From Archilochus colubris (Eukaryota > Chordata > Aves > Apodiformes > Trochilidae), in assembly GCA_023079485.1 (NCBI GenBank), contig CM041090.1, positions 36,916,874-36,980,873 of the forward strand: a stretch of DNA of 64,000 nt. The letters run 5' to 3'. The translations under genes and the position numbers were made by a program. The notes under the pieces were generated by a model. It had not been told where the DNA came from. It searched no databases and saw only the letters and a list, made by a program, of their open reading frames with translations. Positions 11,001 to 25,100 of this stretch are shown here, in pieces; position 1 is the first letter of the stretch, and every line of letters starts with the position of its first letter.

Positions 11001-14000
11001 GCTTTCAAGGTATTTGTTACAGATAAGTGACTAAGATGCTGATGTATTTTTTATAGCAACTGCAGTTTCTTGTGGGTGCTGTTGTAACTCTCAGCTAAAA
11101 CTGCATGTGAGAAAGAGAACTCCTGGTTCTGTCTCTACAGTAAACACCAGGAGTTGGGGTTTCTGAGGACACATTTATGCTGCAGCTATGTCTGTGACTG
11201 CAGGGTGGGTGAGACAGACCTAATCTACCTTTAAAGCAGCCAGCTGGGTGTGGGTAGGGATTAGGCACAGCAGTGCAGAGCACCCTCATCAACTCACTGC
11301 TTCTTGATTGATCTTCACTGGCAAATGCTGTAGCTTGATATTGCCTGCATTGCTGTCTAGAGCTAACATTGCTAGGGCCCAGAATACTCTGAAATGGCAG
11401 CATGGAGACACCTAGGCCCAGATTCATGCCAGCTTGGGGGATGCAATTCATACAAGTGCCTGACTTGGGTGTCTGGATGTGGTATTCCTGTTGGAGAATG
11501 ACAGACCTACCCTCCAAAGCCTCTGTACACCCCTGTAAGTACTTATCTAGTGAGATCTTAGATGACTGGATCTTCAGAAGAAGGTAATAGAATCCCTGAG
11601 ATAACTGGAAAGATAATTCATGTCTTGTGTCTCTTCAATCATCTTAGACCTTTTGAATTTGATCCTTTTCTCTTGGGGCTCTCAGGTTGCATATCCATGT
11701 CTTTCTTTCAATTCCTTCTATTTAATAACTAAAGAAAATAGAAATATTCCAAATCCCTCTGCCAAATAAATCAGTAAGGAACTGATTTCTGATTATCCCC
11801 AAATTACTTTAGCTCAACATTTCCCATGCTTAATATTAAACTCATTCCTGCATCATCAGCAAATCTAAGATCTGATATCCCAGGGCTTGCAGCAGAGCTC
11901 AGAAAAGCCACAGTTCTTCACTAAAACTTGTAGATCCTGCTGATGGATTTCTTTGTCTCTGGTCACATTTAGTTCATGGCCCCCACCTCTCATCTGCAGC
12001 TGAGGGAGGGAAAATTCAGGCTGAAAACTGGGGCTTGGCAGCTCCTCCCTGCGTACTCGTTTTCCCGGGACTCCGGGACAGTAAGATTCTCTCCCCATCT
12101 AGTGGTCATTAAGAGACTTTTAAAAGAGCAGTAGCCTAATTCAAGGGATGGAACAGCTGTCTAGGAGTGATGCATTTTGTATTTTTTTCATGCTAGCCCA
12201 GGGAGGAGATGATTGCTCCCTTTATTATAGATCATCTATGTGAGAAGAAAGCAGAGGGGAGGAATTCTGGAGGATTTCCTTTGTTTCCAATACACTCTTA
12301 ATCAAAATATGATGAGGGTAAGAAGCTGAACTGATGCTAAGAAATTGTTGTAACAAACAATTGGTCAGTGGTTGCTAATTTTTCTTTCCTCCTGCTGGGG
12401 GTTTTGCAGCAAGGGAGAGGAAGTTTGAAATGTGACAGAAACAGAAATATCTTCATTGCTTGACAGCTTGTTTGGCCTGCCTGTGGTTCATTCTTTCTGC
12501 AGACAATGTGACACTGGGTGAGGAAAGAGGAAAGTGAAATTAAAATGAATATAGATGTTAAGCAAAGCTGATACCAGCTTGTCTAAATTTGAGGAAGGGA
12601 GCTAGGATAGTAAGTAGCTAAAGCAAACAGAGTTGCTTGAATGCTTCCCAATCCAGTGCCCCAAAGTGTTCCTAGTAACATGGAAAAAATATATATGAAG
12701 CAAAAATATGGTCATAATATCAACACAAGACATTCCACTACCTTCTTTGAATCTACTCATGCAAACACAGCCTGTAGAACTCTCAAATGTGAGTAGTCCT
12801 TTTTGGTAAAGTTGTATTTTTTTGGTACTCTCCTTTTAAAATGGTTCGTGAAACACAGCAAGGAGAACAGCCCCAGTGGTACTTCAAGTTGATTCTGGGT
12901 TACCCACAGGTGGCTCAGTGCTAGATGATTTCTTTTCATTATTTTATTATTCTGTAACTGTGAAATGAGGGTAATGATATTCTTCTGTAGCTTTGAGTAA
13001 CACTTGGAGAGTGAAAGCTGAAAAGTATGATTAAAGACTGCAGCTGCATCAGAGGTGCTGGCTGTAGCTTATTGTTTGCAGGACATCTCAGCTGCCCTTC
13101 ATTCCAGAAAGATGTGCACAAGGGGGACCCATAGGCTGTGCTCTCTTGTCCTGTATGTTGGGGCAGGGCTGGGCCAGGAGTCCCAGATCATGCTGTTGCT
13201 GTTACAACAAACTTCCCAGAGGAGCTTTATGGAAAAATCCCTGGAGCTCAAGTTTGTGCTGAGATTTTTGCCCCTTATCTCTGAATGCAGCTGGGGACAT
13301 GAGGTGGAGGAGGGACTCAGAGGACGCTCATTCCTAGTGCTGCACCATGAGCTTATTGCAAACATCCTCTTCTCTTGTGGATCAGCCTTCCCTACCTGCA
13401 CACTAATAAAGCTTTAAAATTGAGATTCCAACTTCTCTGAGCTCTAGCAGATGGGGACAAGATTCCCTGAGAGGAGATGTATGTTTCCCCTCTTAGAAAA
13501 GTGGTCATCACTGTTGTGAGCTTCCAGTGGACTGTCCTGTCTATCTGAGTTTGTTTTTAAGGAATTCCTTAAATGGGAGGGGAATCTGAAGGGCCCGTGG
13601 CACTGTGGGAATGCATGAGGTTGTCCTGTGGCTGAGGTGAGGAGGAGGCAGTGAGTTTCCATGTGTGACACCACCTTTCTGAAAGGTCCAGGGGGGAGTT
13701 TGGCATGGAAGAAGTGCACGTTTAATTTCTTCTGTATCTCAGACCCAGCTATTACTTTCTCCGCATGACTCTACAGAGACCTTTCATGCTGTGCCTTACA
13801 GCAGTATAATAAAGCAGATGGAGAGAAATGTGTATCTTCCCTCCAGCTCTCTTATCAATACCTCTGTACAACTGTGAATAACAGGAAAACAGAGCTCACT
13901 TGTCAGTGTTAGCAGCTGCTGTTGCTTTCTGTAAACATACAGTCATATATTTATTGCTGAAATAAATTACAGTAAGAGACAGGGCTGTGGAGACAGTCTA

Positions 14001-16584
14001 ACCTAAATAAGATCTTAGTGAACAGCCAATGCTAGGTATCTTTGTGGTTTTTTATTTTTTATTTTTATTTTCAGTAGTTGTGTCTTTTTCAGGGGGTGCC
14101 AGAGAAGCTGGTCAAAGGCAGGCTGGGTCACTAATTAATCTCAAATCAGGTTTAGTTGACAGCTAACCCTGATTTATACCTTAACATATAGAAGGTATAT
14201 TTACTGGGGTATGTGTTTGATGATGCATCATTGATCTGGCATAGCCCTACAGCCACGGGAGGGGAAAGCATTCCCTTCCCCATCAGCATCACCTTTCCTG
14301 TCCTGTCTGGTCACAGCTGGTCTTGGTTTGTCTGTGGCCTCTGCTTTACCAGACATTGCACTCATGTCCTCCCCTCCTTGGCGGGTATGACTGTCTTAAT
14401 TTAAGCCACCTGCATGTTCCTGAAGTTTTATTTTCCATCATTAACAAGATTAATGGAAATATTGAGTAGAATTGAACAGGACAGACCACTTCAGAAGCCT
14501 AATGGCCACAAGTGCTATAGGTCAGAGGATGATTTGTTGGCACATGTTTTTGCAGGCAAGTGCTCCTGGAAACCATGTTCTCTTAGTTTCTCTTGACTGA
14601 AGTCAAGACATCCAACACATACCACCTACCCCTGTCCCAGTCATCCTGTTGAAGAGGGAAATGAGTCTGGGTTTGGTACAACGTGTTCCTGATGCATCCT
14701 CTGGCTTTTTAAAATCACTTTCTTGTTCTCCTGGTGTTTATAAACAGACTTTTTAATAATTTGCACTAATCTCTTTCCAGACTGACAATTTTATTGGTCC
14801 CCAGATTCTCATTTTCCACCTTGAAAAGGGAAAGGTACTCTGTTTACCCTTCTGGTATGCAACACAAGTGACTTCATGTGAAGCAGCAGCAAAATGACAT
14901 TGCATTATGACAACTGTTCTGAGTCATCCTGAGAATTAATCAGAAATGATGGCAACAAGGGGACCTTAATGTTCAGAGCAACAACAACACAACAGGAAGA
15001 CGCTGTGCAGGCAGTGTTGTCCCCACCTTTGCAAAGGGTGCTTGGCAGTAGTGGGGGCTGAGGAGACCTAAATTTGTGGTGGTTTGGTCAGGAGAGGCTG
15101 CAGAAAGAATGGAGCTGCCAGACAAGAGTTGCACACACTGGGATGCCACTGGTATCCAAACCTTTGTGTATTTGGCTCTTGGAATGTTGGTATTTGGCTT
15201 TGAGCACAGCAGTTCAGCTCCCTGTGTGGAAAAGCCAAACTTCTTTTTTCCAGCATGCACTGCTGGCCTGAAAGGACTGAAAAGCAAATGTACTATATGT
15301 AGCTTCAATCAGATCCACATTAATCCCTGGTGTTCAAATAAACCAGGAAAGAACTCTGTAGTTTAATAAAAAATGAATTAACTTCCCAAACAGCTTATTT
15401 AAAAAAAAAGGTCCTTTTTTACTGGCATTGCTTTATTGACCTATTTTGGTGGATTAAATAGCGGGACACAATGCTTATATAAACTTTCTCAATATGCTAT
15501 GCTAGGCACAAACATCCCTTAGGGAAACTATTCTGTTCTTGCTGTGTATAAATGTATCTTTTTTATTATTCAGAACATAAGAACACAAGACAAAAGAACA
15601 GAGAATCCAGAAGATAACTGTATCACTAATAACTTTGTAATTTTCCTTTTGTCTGTCTTTGTGCTTAAGAGACAAAATGTTTAAATTCAAGTGTACCATT
15701 GCTGGTTTGAACCTGTATTTATCATGTCTGTTTCCCACAGCTTAGAAAATGGAAGTTCAGGGAAATCCCATCATTTCGGTGATACTGAATTTCAATTTCT
15801 AACACCCCTAATGTGTAGCATGACATGACACATTTGTTCATTTAACACTTAGAAAGCCCTGTGATGCTGTAGCTGCTCTTGAGATTTCTCTCTTTACAGT
15901 GTGGGGCTGTGGCTCAACCTTAGCCCCTTGCTATGAAACACAGGTCCTGTTCAGGGGCATACAAGTTATCACACTAAAAGAAAACAAAGGGATGACTGAA
16001 TTCCTGAAGACAGGGGCATATTTAAGTGTCTGCAGGATGAATCCTTTCATTTAATGTATTCTTTAAGAGTAAAAACTTAACATGAGCTTTGTTACCTGCA
16101 GTACCCACTGCAGTGTCTCGGGCTGCTGCCTACATAATGGAGACAGCTGTGGAAAACTCATTGCTATTTCCAGTTATCAATTCTATCTTTATAGAAAAAA
16201 GTCACAGATGAAATCTTCTATCTCATAGTAGAACCTGGATTCCCTTTTTTGTACTGCAGCAAACAGAAAATTACATCTTTTCATACTAATTATTATTGGA
16301 AGAATATAACATCATTATAACAATATAACACATTGTTTAGTGTTGGATTTCAGCACAATTTTACATGACAGACTGACAATGTTTTTGGCATAGCCCCTGG
16401 ATAGGCTGCACATGGCTTGTGCCCGTCATTCTCTTATTGTTACTTGTAAATCTGTCCTCCTGTGTCACACATGGAAGAGCATTTGGGGCCATAGTGTAAT
16501 GTGGTCCATTGAGCTGAGGTTTTGCTGAAGTTGGTGGCTGTGGGGGGCTTTATGTCATTTGAAGACCTGTCTTGCTATGAAGAC
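8001..16584. other. Intergenic, no gene seen
   Basis: An 8.6-kb stretch without a recognisable gene or young repeat. Frames at 11095-11517 (minus) and 13055-13417 (plus) are the longest and have no family signature. Confidence 0.65.
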
Positions 16585-16985
16585 AGCCTGAGAAAATTGG
16601 GGTTGTTCAGCCTGGAGAAGAGAAAGCTTTAAAGCACCTTCCAGTACCTGAAGGGGCCACTGCAAAGCTGAGGAAAGCTGAAAGAGATTTTTTTTCCAAG
16701 GGCACGTAGTGATAGGATTGGGAGTAATGGTTTCAAACTGCAAGAAAGTACATTTAGATTAGACATTAGAAAGAAATTCTTTTCTGTGAGGGTGGTGAGA
16801 CACAGATTGCCCATGGAAGTTGTGGCTGCCCCATCCCTGGAAGTGTCTCAGGCCAGGCTGGATGGGGTTTTGAGCAACCTGGTCTAGTGGGAGGTGTCCC
16901 TGCCTGTGGCAGGGGGTTGGAACTAGATGATCTTAAAGGTCCCTTCCAACCTAAACCAGCCTGGGAATCTGTGATTCTATGATTG
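16585..16985 (+). mobile_element. CR1 LINE fragment
   Basis: A CR1 3' part beginning near TTGGGGTTGTTCAGCCTGG and ending with GATCTTAAAGGTCCCTTCC and TGTGATTCTATGATT. The segment encoding the end of ORF2 is broken by stops and indels. The 3' UTR resembles the subfamily with 'GAGCAACCTGGTCTAGTGG', different from the copy at 7568-8000. Confidence 0.92.
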
Positions 16986-19900
16986 CTAACTACTATGTAC
17001 TCTCCCATCAAACACCTTTCTTGTGTCCATCTGCTCCCCAGCTTCTGGCACCTCTTCCTCTCTATCCCCTGCACTATCTGCACCCTACCTGTTCATTTCA
17101 GGCTGCCTCTGCTTTGCACTGATTGATAAATAAGGGGACAGCAACCACTCCATGCAGAGATCCTCTCCTGAGAGCTGCCAGCAGGGGCATTTTAGGGCTT
17201 GTTGGGTCATCCTGCTTACATGCATCATTGGAGATGTTGAACTAACAATACAGAGTGTAAACCTATGCTGAGGGTTGATCAAGGTTACCTAATCAAATTC
17301 CTCTTTTTGTCTTCTTTCCTTTGCACCATGAGTTTTACGTAACCTTTGCTGATGGATGGCACTCAAGTTAATTTCCCCCTCTTTCTGCAGTTCCTTTTCA
17401 GTCTACAGACAAAAGCATTTTAAAAAATAATTTTTTTTTCAGTACTGAAGCAGCTACATCATGTTCCTGAGTCAAACATCCTGATTATTTAAACCAGATC
17501 CTTCTTTGTTCCTTCAGTATTTTGTCAACAGAAATAAAGTCAGCAGAAAAATGTGATGGTCACAAAGCTCAGTTCCCAAGTATTTCCATTACTGAGAGAT
17601 CTCTGTCAAGTGTCTGCAGACATAATGAACAGGAACTGCAGCCAAGGTCGCAATGTGTCAGGGACAACATCAGGGAGCCTTACAGGAGAGGCTGCAGCTC
17701 AGCTGAGTAGGTATAGTCCTTAAAAAGTACTTAAAAGCTGAAGATTTGGCTGTTGGGTCACTGGAGGTATTGAGAAAGGGAAGTCTTTTGAAAAACCTGT
17801 CATTGTACTGGTGTGCAAGAACTGGTTGGAGGTCAGCTGCAAAATATGCTGTTGGTGACTGGGGAGACCACCTAAGGGCAAACCCTTAGAATAAGTCCTC
17901 TGCTTTAAGTGGGAACAGGGTTATGGGCTTCAGTACTGGCACATCTGGGATTTCAGGAATAGCCTTTGATGCAGAAACTCCTCTGTTTTGGTACCTGTCG
18001 TAACTAATTCAGTGATGGAAAACTTCTCAAAGGATCAGGAAATCACCTGTCCCTGATAGCATGAAACATCACATAAATAGCAGAAATCAGCCAGGGAATT
18101 CAACTTGAAAATGATGAACTGACAGTGACCACCCAGAAAGAGCAGAGACTGAGCAAATTGTGCTTTAGCAAAGGGAGTGTTGAAAAAGCTGGAATGTGTG
18201 CAATCTTTCCTGCAGGGGATAGAATCTCTGCCGAGATCCTAAGTCAATGAAAGGGATGGGAGGAGAAGGTTTTGGTTTTTTGGTTTTGTTTTGGTTAATT
18301 GGTTGGTTTTCCCAATCCCATAGAGTTATTGTTTTAAATAAAGCCTAATAATGGGATGTTGGTAGTTCAGCAGTCAGGCCATCTCTAATCCAAGCTGGCA
18401 GGTTGCTGGCACTCTGAAGCTGGCTTAGGAAGGTACATATGGTATAAAAATGACAATCTACAGAAGAAACTGAAGGGCCACTTCTCTTTGGCATTGTGGA
18501 AGCATAAAAATGCACAGTTTCACAATAAATCTGCAAAGGAGATGAAAGCTGAAGCCTTCTCCTTTGCCAGGGGGTGGAAATCCATTAGATAGCTCCTGGA
18601 GGCAGGCAGTAAGCTGTTTGCTGGGTCTAAAGCTCTGCTTCATTTTTGCCCTCTTTGAAAGCAGCTGGTATCACTATGAAAACCAAGAGGGAGTGCTGGA
18701 CAGGAAAAAAATTAAAAGGAAATTCTAGAATTTATTCAAATGCTGAAGGGTGCTGTATGTACCAGAATGTGTTCAAAAAGGGGAAAAGGGGCAATGTATC
18801 TGAAAAAAAAAATATTAGTATTGACGGAAGATTTGAAGGGGAGGGATAAACTGTCATTTCAGTGGCTCCTTTTGTCTTGCTTCTGGGATGCATTTGGCTC
18901 GAATTCTATATATTTCAAAACCAGGTCAAAAGATAATTGTTCATGTTATTTGTACAGAGCCCTGCTCGTAGTGATTGCTGCTCACAGCAAAGGCTCCTGG
19001 GTGGTTTAGTAACACAGCTAATGAAAACTAAAAATGCAGGTAAATTGTTTTGTATTTGATGTAGAGTTCTATTTTTAAAACTGTAATGATGTAACTGGGA
19101 AATCTGTGCTCATTCCCTTGCATGCTCTTTGGCAGGTCTGCTAACAACCAGTTCATACAAATGAACAGTACTCTCAACACCACCTGCCCAGCAATATCTG
19201 TACAGTAGGAATTTTCCCTCTTGGTACCTGTTTTGTACATGCATCATGGTCTTGGCTGCTGCTTGGGGCCTTGGTAAGATTTGGGCTGAGCTTCCTTTCA
19301 GCTTACTGAGTTTGGATAGATAGTTCCCCTGGGAAGGGAGGGCAGGAGAAGAGAAAAGATGAGATTGCAGAGCAACACCCCCTCATCTTCCTTCCATCAG
19401 GCTTTTTTCCAGGGATTTGGTAGGGGGCTGGGGAGCACTCCTATGTTGCCTTTCAAGAAAAGGGTTTTTTTTAGTAGTGTTACATACAGATTCCTGTAGT
19501 TTTTCTGTGAAAGTTCATATAAATGCTTTGATGTGAGTCTTGTTCTCTTTCTGCTATTTGTGACCCCTTAAAACTTATTCTGCAGGCCCTGGGCAGCAAA
19601 CAGAAAGCCAGAGTGTGCCCCATATCACATTGCTTGAAACAGCCAACACAGGGCACATCCTACCCATCTTGGAGCACCTTGTAGTGATGCTGCAAATAAT
19701 TTTCAATGCATAGATCATGCTCTTGGCCTCTTTTGGGTAGAAAATGTGTGGGTAGAGCAGCATGTTTTTTAGGTTGGGGCTTTTGAGCATACGCATGTGA
19801 GGTCTTTAGGGAAAGCTCTTCACCAGCAGCATGTGTGGGATACACAGTCAGCAAAGGATCTGAAACACATCCTGGTATTCTTGTTCATGGGCCCTAAACA

Positions 19901-20500
19901 CCCTCCCAACTGAAAGAAGAGTTTGGTGGAACCTTTGCTTTGCAAAATATCTGGATGCCTTTTTGCCTTTCTGACATTAGTTTCCAGCAAAGCTTGGTGT
20001 GGCCCTTTGCGTTGTTGGGAAGTTATGATGATGAATATGAGTTGCCTGTGTGCTACTAATAATTTAATTTCAATTCCCATCTGAAAAATGGAACAAATTA
20101 TTGCAAGGAGACTAGTAAACTCCTTTATTGTAGCAGAACTTCAACCCAGCAGGTCACAGAGATTTTGAAGCTGAAGTCATGATAATAAGAAGGTAAAACC
20201 TCAGGTGGAATTACAAGAAAAACTTCCCAGTGGTGTCTTGTACCAGGCTCTTGAACAATCCATTGAATTGGCAAAAGTACAGAATAAAGGGTTATTTGAT
20301 CCTGGGTGAGAGGAACCTCAATGATCAAGCACCAGGGACTAACTTGCTACATGGGAATGTAACATGGCTCATGCCCTTTTCTAGTGCATCTAATTTTGTT
20401 TGTGAATAATGATTACAGAACATCTTAATCTTTGCTTAATTCTGGTTATTGTTAAATGATTTCTTCTCTGTTTATTCTCCAGGGAGATATTAAATTATTC

Positions 20501-20517
20501 TTTTTTTTTTTTTTTTT
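20501..20517 (+). repeat. T17 homopolymer
   Basis: An uninterrupted run of 17 T. Similar runs occur at 24590-24603 (approximately), 27611-27627 and 37080-37096. Confidence 0.95.
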
Positions 20518-20664
20518 GCCCATCTGTCTGCTGGTGTTTATCTCCTCCTGGAAGAAATCCAAGTGTAGTAATTAAGGCACTGGGAACAGTAAGAGGTTTG
20601 ATCAGTAGATAAAACGTAATTATAACAAATCTGTGAGTGTCTCCGCAGTAAATATTTTAACACC

Positions 20665-20748
20665 TTGGGCCAAATCCTCCATTTGCATAAACAGAGTTAT
20701 TGTAAGACAGTAACACTGTCTTACGCCAGCTGAACATCTGTGTAAAAC
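20665..20748. mobile_element. Possible ancient palindromic repeat
   Basis: GGGCCAAATCCTCCATTTGC at the left and CTTACGCCAGCTGAACATCT at the right recall an old reptile/bird palindromic element whose ends read 'gggccagatcctcagctgg' and its reverse. Heavily decayed. Confidence 0.3.
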
Positions 20749-20898
20749 TGCACAGACAGCTCCATTGTGGTTGTGTAGGAAACCTTTAAAGGTTTAAAGA
20801 AAAAAATACCTTTGGAAGATGATAAGGTGCAATATTCTGTACCCAACGGGCAGTTTTGATGAAATGGTTTTTTCACACCCTGTTACATATGCTTGCTT

Positions 20899-21009
20899 AG
20901 TTTTGTTTGTTTGTGGTTTTTTTTTGTGTGTGTGGTTTTTTTGTTTGTTTGTTTTTTTTGTTTTGGTTTGGTTTTGTTTTTGGTTTGGTTTGTTTGTTTT
21001 TTTTTTCCC
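20899..21009 (+). repeat. T/G-rich low-complexity block
   Basis: Only T and G over most of about 110 bases, with TTTG and TTGG units and a short TG run, ending in a T-run. Produces Phe/Val/Trp-rich chance frames. Confidence 0.9.
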
Positions 21010-22127
21010 ATGGCTGTTTCCAAGTATCCTGAAATAGAATTATGTCTGTATGGATAAAATTTACAAAACTCAACACTTCAGTTGCAGTGGGTGAGCCCAC
21101 TTTGTATTGTAGCTGGATTGAACATGTTAATTAGGTAAGCAGTGTAATTCATTTGCTTATTCAGGTGCTTAGATGAGGGTTTGTGACAGAACCATTTAAC
21201 ACACAAAAATCAAAATAAGACTATTTTGGAGAACAGCACCAAATTGCCTTAAAATTCCCCCAGTTCCACCATTTCTGGGTATCTTGCTTACACTCTTGCT
21301 GAAGTCTTGAGCAGGTTTCCATTCCATATTTCTGTCCCCTTTGACCTCTGAAAATGCTCTGATCCATTGGCCACATCTCCAAGGTCTTCCTCAGCTATGA
21401 GCCCTGGGGAAGCCTGAGGCCAAATATTATTCACTGACCCTGAAAAATACCAAGTATTATCCTGCCGGGTCTGCAGCCCTCCAGGGTGGATTGAAGGTTG
21501 TAGAGGGAAATTCAGGAATGTGGCCATCATGAGGGTCAACATCATGCTCAGTAGGGATGGGTCCTTATTAAGAAAAAAGGAGTTTACTTGCTCCATCTGA
21601 TTGCAGCTAACTCGGCAGGGGTCGTTTGGAAACGAAAAGGCATCAAAAGAAATGCAAGAGAGAAAAAAAGATGAGAATCACAAAGAAAGGGAATTTTAAG
21701 GCTATGGAAGCTCAATGGCAATTCCTGCTTGTCAAAATCATGTGGCACAGGTCCTGCAGGAGGGGTTGGATAGAGAAGGCAACAGCAGCTAATTGGGAAC
21801 TGAGAGGTTATAGCATAAAAAAAAAGAAACTAATTCCTCAATGTGTCTTGCCTCAAAAGCAGAACCAATAACCTCATGTTTTCCAAACAATGCCAGCTTG
21901 ACTAACACACCAGAGGGTTTAAAGAAAGCATTGAATGAGTGTAACATTATTGCAATACGAAGAAAAAATAGTTTCATCGAAATGTTATGTGCTTGCTTGA
22001 TCCTTTAAGGAACAGAGATGTTTCAGGGAGCTGTGGGTAAAAGTTGAGTCAATAACTCTTCCTGTATTAAGAGATTATATACTAATATAGTACAATATAG
22101 TATACTATAATAAAATAAATATGGAAA

Positions 22128-22195
22128 GGCTAACTTCTAGATGATCTCTGAGGTCCCTTCCAACCCGGCTAATTCTATGATTCTATGATTCTGTC
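22128..22195 (+). mobile_element. CR1 3' end fragment, very short
   Basis: A GATGATCTCTGAGGTCCC and TTCCAACCCGGC segment followed by three ATTCTATG-type tail units. It is preceded by AT-rich DNA (22070-22125) where the element may have inserted. Confidence 0.88.
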
Positions 22196-25100
22196 CTCCA
22201 AAACCAGGGTCCAAAGCCCAGCTGGCCCTTCTGGGAGGCCTCTTTTCTGACATGGAATTGATATGAAAAGTCTTACCTCAAGTTTATGCCTGCACTCTGT
22301 GTGTGATCAAAGAGTAAAACCACAAGGATCTTGAAAGTCACCGGAAAGCCACATGTCTCTAAAAGAAGTATTTTGTTATGATTCAGAGATGCCAAAAGCA
22401 TCGTTTTCCTTCAAGATTTGCCAATTCATCTGAAACTGGACGTAAAGGATACATCTGTGCAAAGGCTTGGAGTTATACAGCTGCAAGAGGGGGAAACCAG
22501 TTGTTTATCCCTTCAGAAGTCTTGCATTTGCAAAAGTAAACAATGCACAGGTTGGAAAGGATGTATCCCATACTATGAGGTCTGCCTGCACCTAGCTGGG
22601 AGCACTCATACAGGAAAGGCTGTGGCTGGCTCTGACCAAAAGCTTTCAGAAGCAATAATGAGGAAAGCTTGTGGCAGCACCAACACATCTATAAAACGGA
22701 GTGATGTTCCTCTAGAAATATGCTACTGTGGTTAAGCACAGACCAAGAGAAAATACACCCCATACTCATTTTTTTATTAGGTGGTTTCTGACAGGGCAAA
22801 ACAATTAAGGAGGTATTTTCAAGCATGAATTAACTTTGTTTGGGCTCAGCAGTGTTTGTGAGGTAAGAAACATTGAGCCCAACCAGATGCTCAGCTCCTC
22901 CTTGGCCATTGCGCTGCATTCCAGTGGTGCAGCCACTGTCCCAGGAGCAGAGAGCACTTGTGGATTACCTGAGCTTTGGGGAGCCACACCAAATGAGTTC
23001 ATTTCAGGAAAACATGTTCCACAAGCAGTGAAGAACTATCAAGAAACCTGAAGTGACATTATATTTCTAGCAACTCTCATTTCTGTGGGTTATTTTTGTC
23101 CTCTGAAGCAGAGCTTGGGAGTGCTGATTGAAATGGGGTGCTTTTTTTGTGTGTTGTTGAAACTAAAAAAAGAACAAACTGTCTGCAATTACAATTTCCA
23201 GTTGGTTTTTTTTTAAGGTGTCTTTTTTTTTTTCTTTCCCCATTAAGCTCAGGAACTGCAGTTGGAAATTGAAAGTAGCAGCTATAGAAAAGGGTATTGT
23301 TACTTATACCTTGTTATTTATATGTGTAAGTGCTGTCTCTTTGAGAAATGCAGAAATGCTTATTGTTTGACGCAGCTGACTATTTTTTGTTTTTATTTTT
23401 TTAGCTCAGAATCAGGCTTGATGGCAGCTGCTGCCCTCAGATTAGCTATTACAAACAAATAAAACTCTTGGTTCGGATATTTGGCTCGGTGTTCACAAAG
23501 CAAGTAGACAAACATATGGAGGAAGAACCTGTCGGTGGATATTAAATACAGAGAAAACACCTCTGGCTTAGGAAGCTTATGAACTGCAAAATCTCACAGC
23601 TTTGGAGAGTAACCTGGGACTATATCTTCATATGTCTGCTCTGACCTTGTATTCTATCTCATCCACTTGTTCTTGGCCAAACACCGGAGTCTATCATCTG
23701 AGATTGTATCTCAGTTATTTGACCTTGTGGTTTTTTTTATTTCATTTCATAAAAACACAACAGCTTTGCAGCTTCTATTGTGTTTCTCAGCAGTAACACA
23801 TCTGATTTTTGAAGCTGCCTTGGCTCCACATCACGAGAGAAAAGAAAAGAGATTGCCTCTCCTGTTAATATGGTAACCTGGATGCTAAGTTCGTGTTTGA
23901 GACAAAAAAAAAGATGAGGGTGTATGGAAATGGGAAGAGGTGGTGCAATTAAGGACATCTCACAAAACCTCATGAAAATCCCTGTAAAAGCTTAATAATG
24001 GTTCACAAATTTCATTAAATAACAACCTAAGCAGTAAACAGTTTGTGGTTGGTTCTGGTCACATGAGCTCATTTGTGGCTTGACTTTCTCTTGATGAAAT
24101 TCCTTGTGAGAGCTGCTCTAAATGACAGGGAAAAAAACCCCAATGTGTTAGTGTCATAATCAGACTGGACAAATCAGCATTTTTCACTGCTTCCAAGGAA
24201 TCAGAGACATCCCTGTATCCTTGTCCCTCAAAACAGAGGAACAGACTAGGGGGAAAAAAAAACCCCAAAATCCTGCCTGGAGAAGCCCAGGAGCAGCCAG
24301 GCTGTGGATGTGGAGTTATAATGGGGAGCAGCCAATGGGGAGAAGAAGATGGGCTAGGTGACCTAAATGGACCAATCACAATGCTCCTTCCCATGGTGCT
24401 CAGTATAAAATGGCTCCCAGGAGAGCCCTCTGGTGGCTTCTTTGGGTGGGGTGCTGCCTGGGTTGAGGGGGTTCTTTCCTGCCTTCCCTTCTCCCGCCTC
24501 CCCTTCTCCCCCCTGGAGGAGAAGATCATAATTCACCAAGTCAGGTTGGCGTCTGTAGGACTTATTTATTTAATTCATTTATTTGGTTGTTTTTTTTTTT
24601 TTTCTTATTCCAAAAATATCCCAGTTTAGGCACACAATCCTTCTCAGGTGTCATTCTGGCATGAACAGTGCAGTGCTTGGACCAGGTGAGGGTGAAGAAA
24701 CTTTTGGTAGCTGCAGTTCAGTGGAAAGTTTAATTAAATGGTTCAGACCACTAGAGCATTTATATAGGGTATATAAATATTGAAATCTTCATATTAGAAA
24801 TACCAGGTGGACCCCCAAGAGGTTGTAAACTTCAACTGAGGACACGGGTCAATATTTTTCCTGTTCCTTGTAGGACAAATGTCTGGTCCACTGGTAGTTC
24901 TTCAGTGGGGGCTCAAGATGGCTAGAAAAGTGCCCAGCTGTTGTTAAGACAGAAAAAACCTCTGTAAATGGCCTAATAATATGGTTTACATATTCTGAGT
25001 GGTTCTAACCCTAACCTGGTATTATTTGGATTAGCTCTGCTCACAGCAATGGAGCTGGAGTGATGTATTTACACACTGGCTTGTGCAGCCTGCCTGGAAA

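Larger units (their letters stand above)
16986..22127. other. Intergenic, no gene seen
   Basis: Holds the T17 run, the T/G-rich block and a possible ancient palindromic repeat. A short GT-rich patch lies at 18270-18310. No coding signal. Confidence 0.7.

Noticed and set aside
11095..11517. 140-codon minus-strand ORF
   Set aside because: No family signature or splice-site support. Part of the region may be an old repeat, but I could not establish which.
13055..13417. 120-codon + strand ORF with an overlapping 100-codon antisense ORF
   Set aside because: Neither frame has a recognisable domain, and lengths near 100 codons are expected by chance in 64 kb.
24059..24529. 156-codon minus-strand ORF
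   Set aside because: No recognisable domain. It overlaps a GC-richer patch with a promoter-like arrangement on the other strand, and its composition suggests a chance frame.
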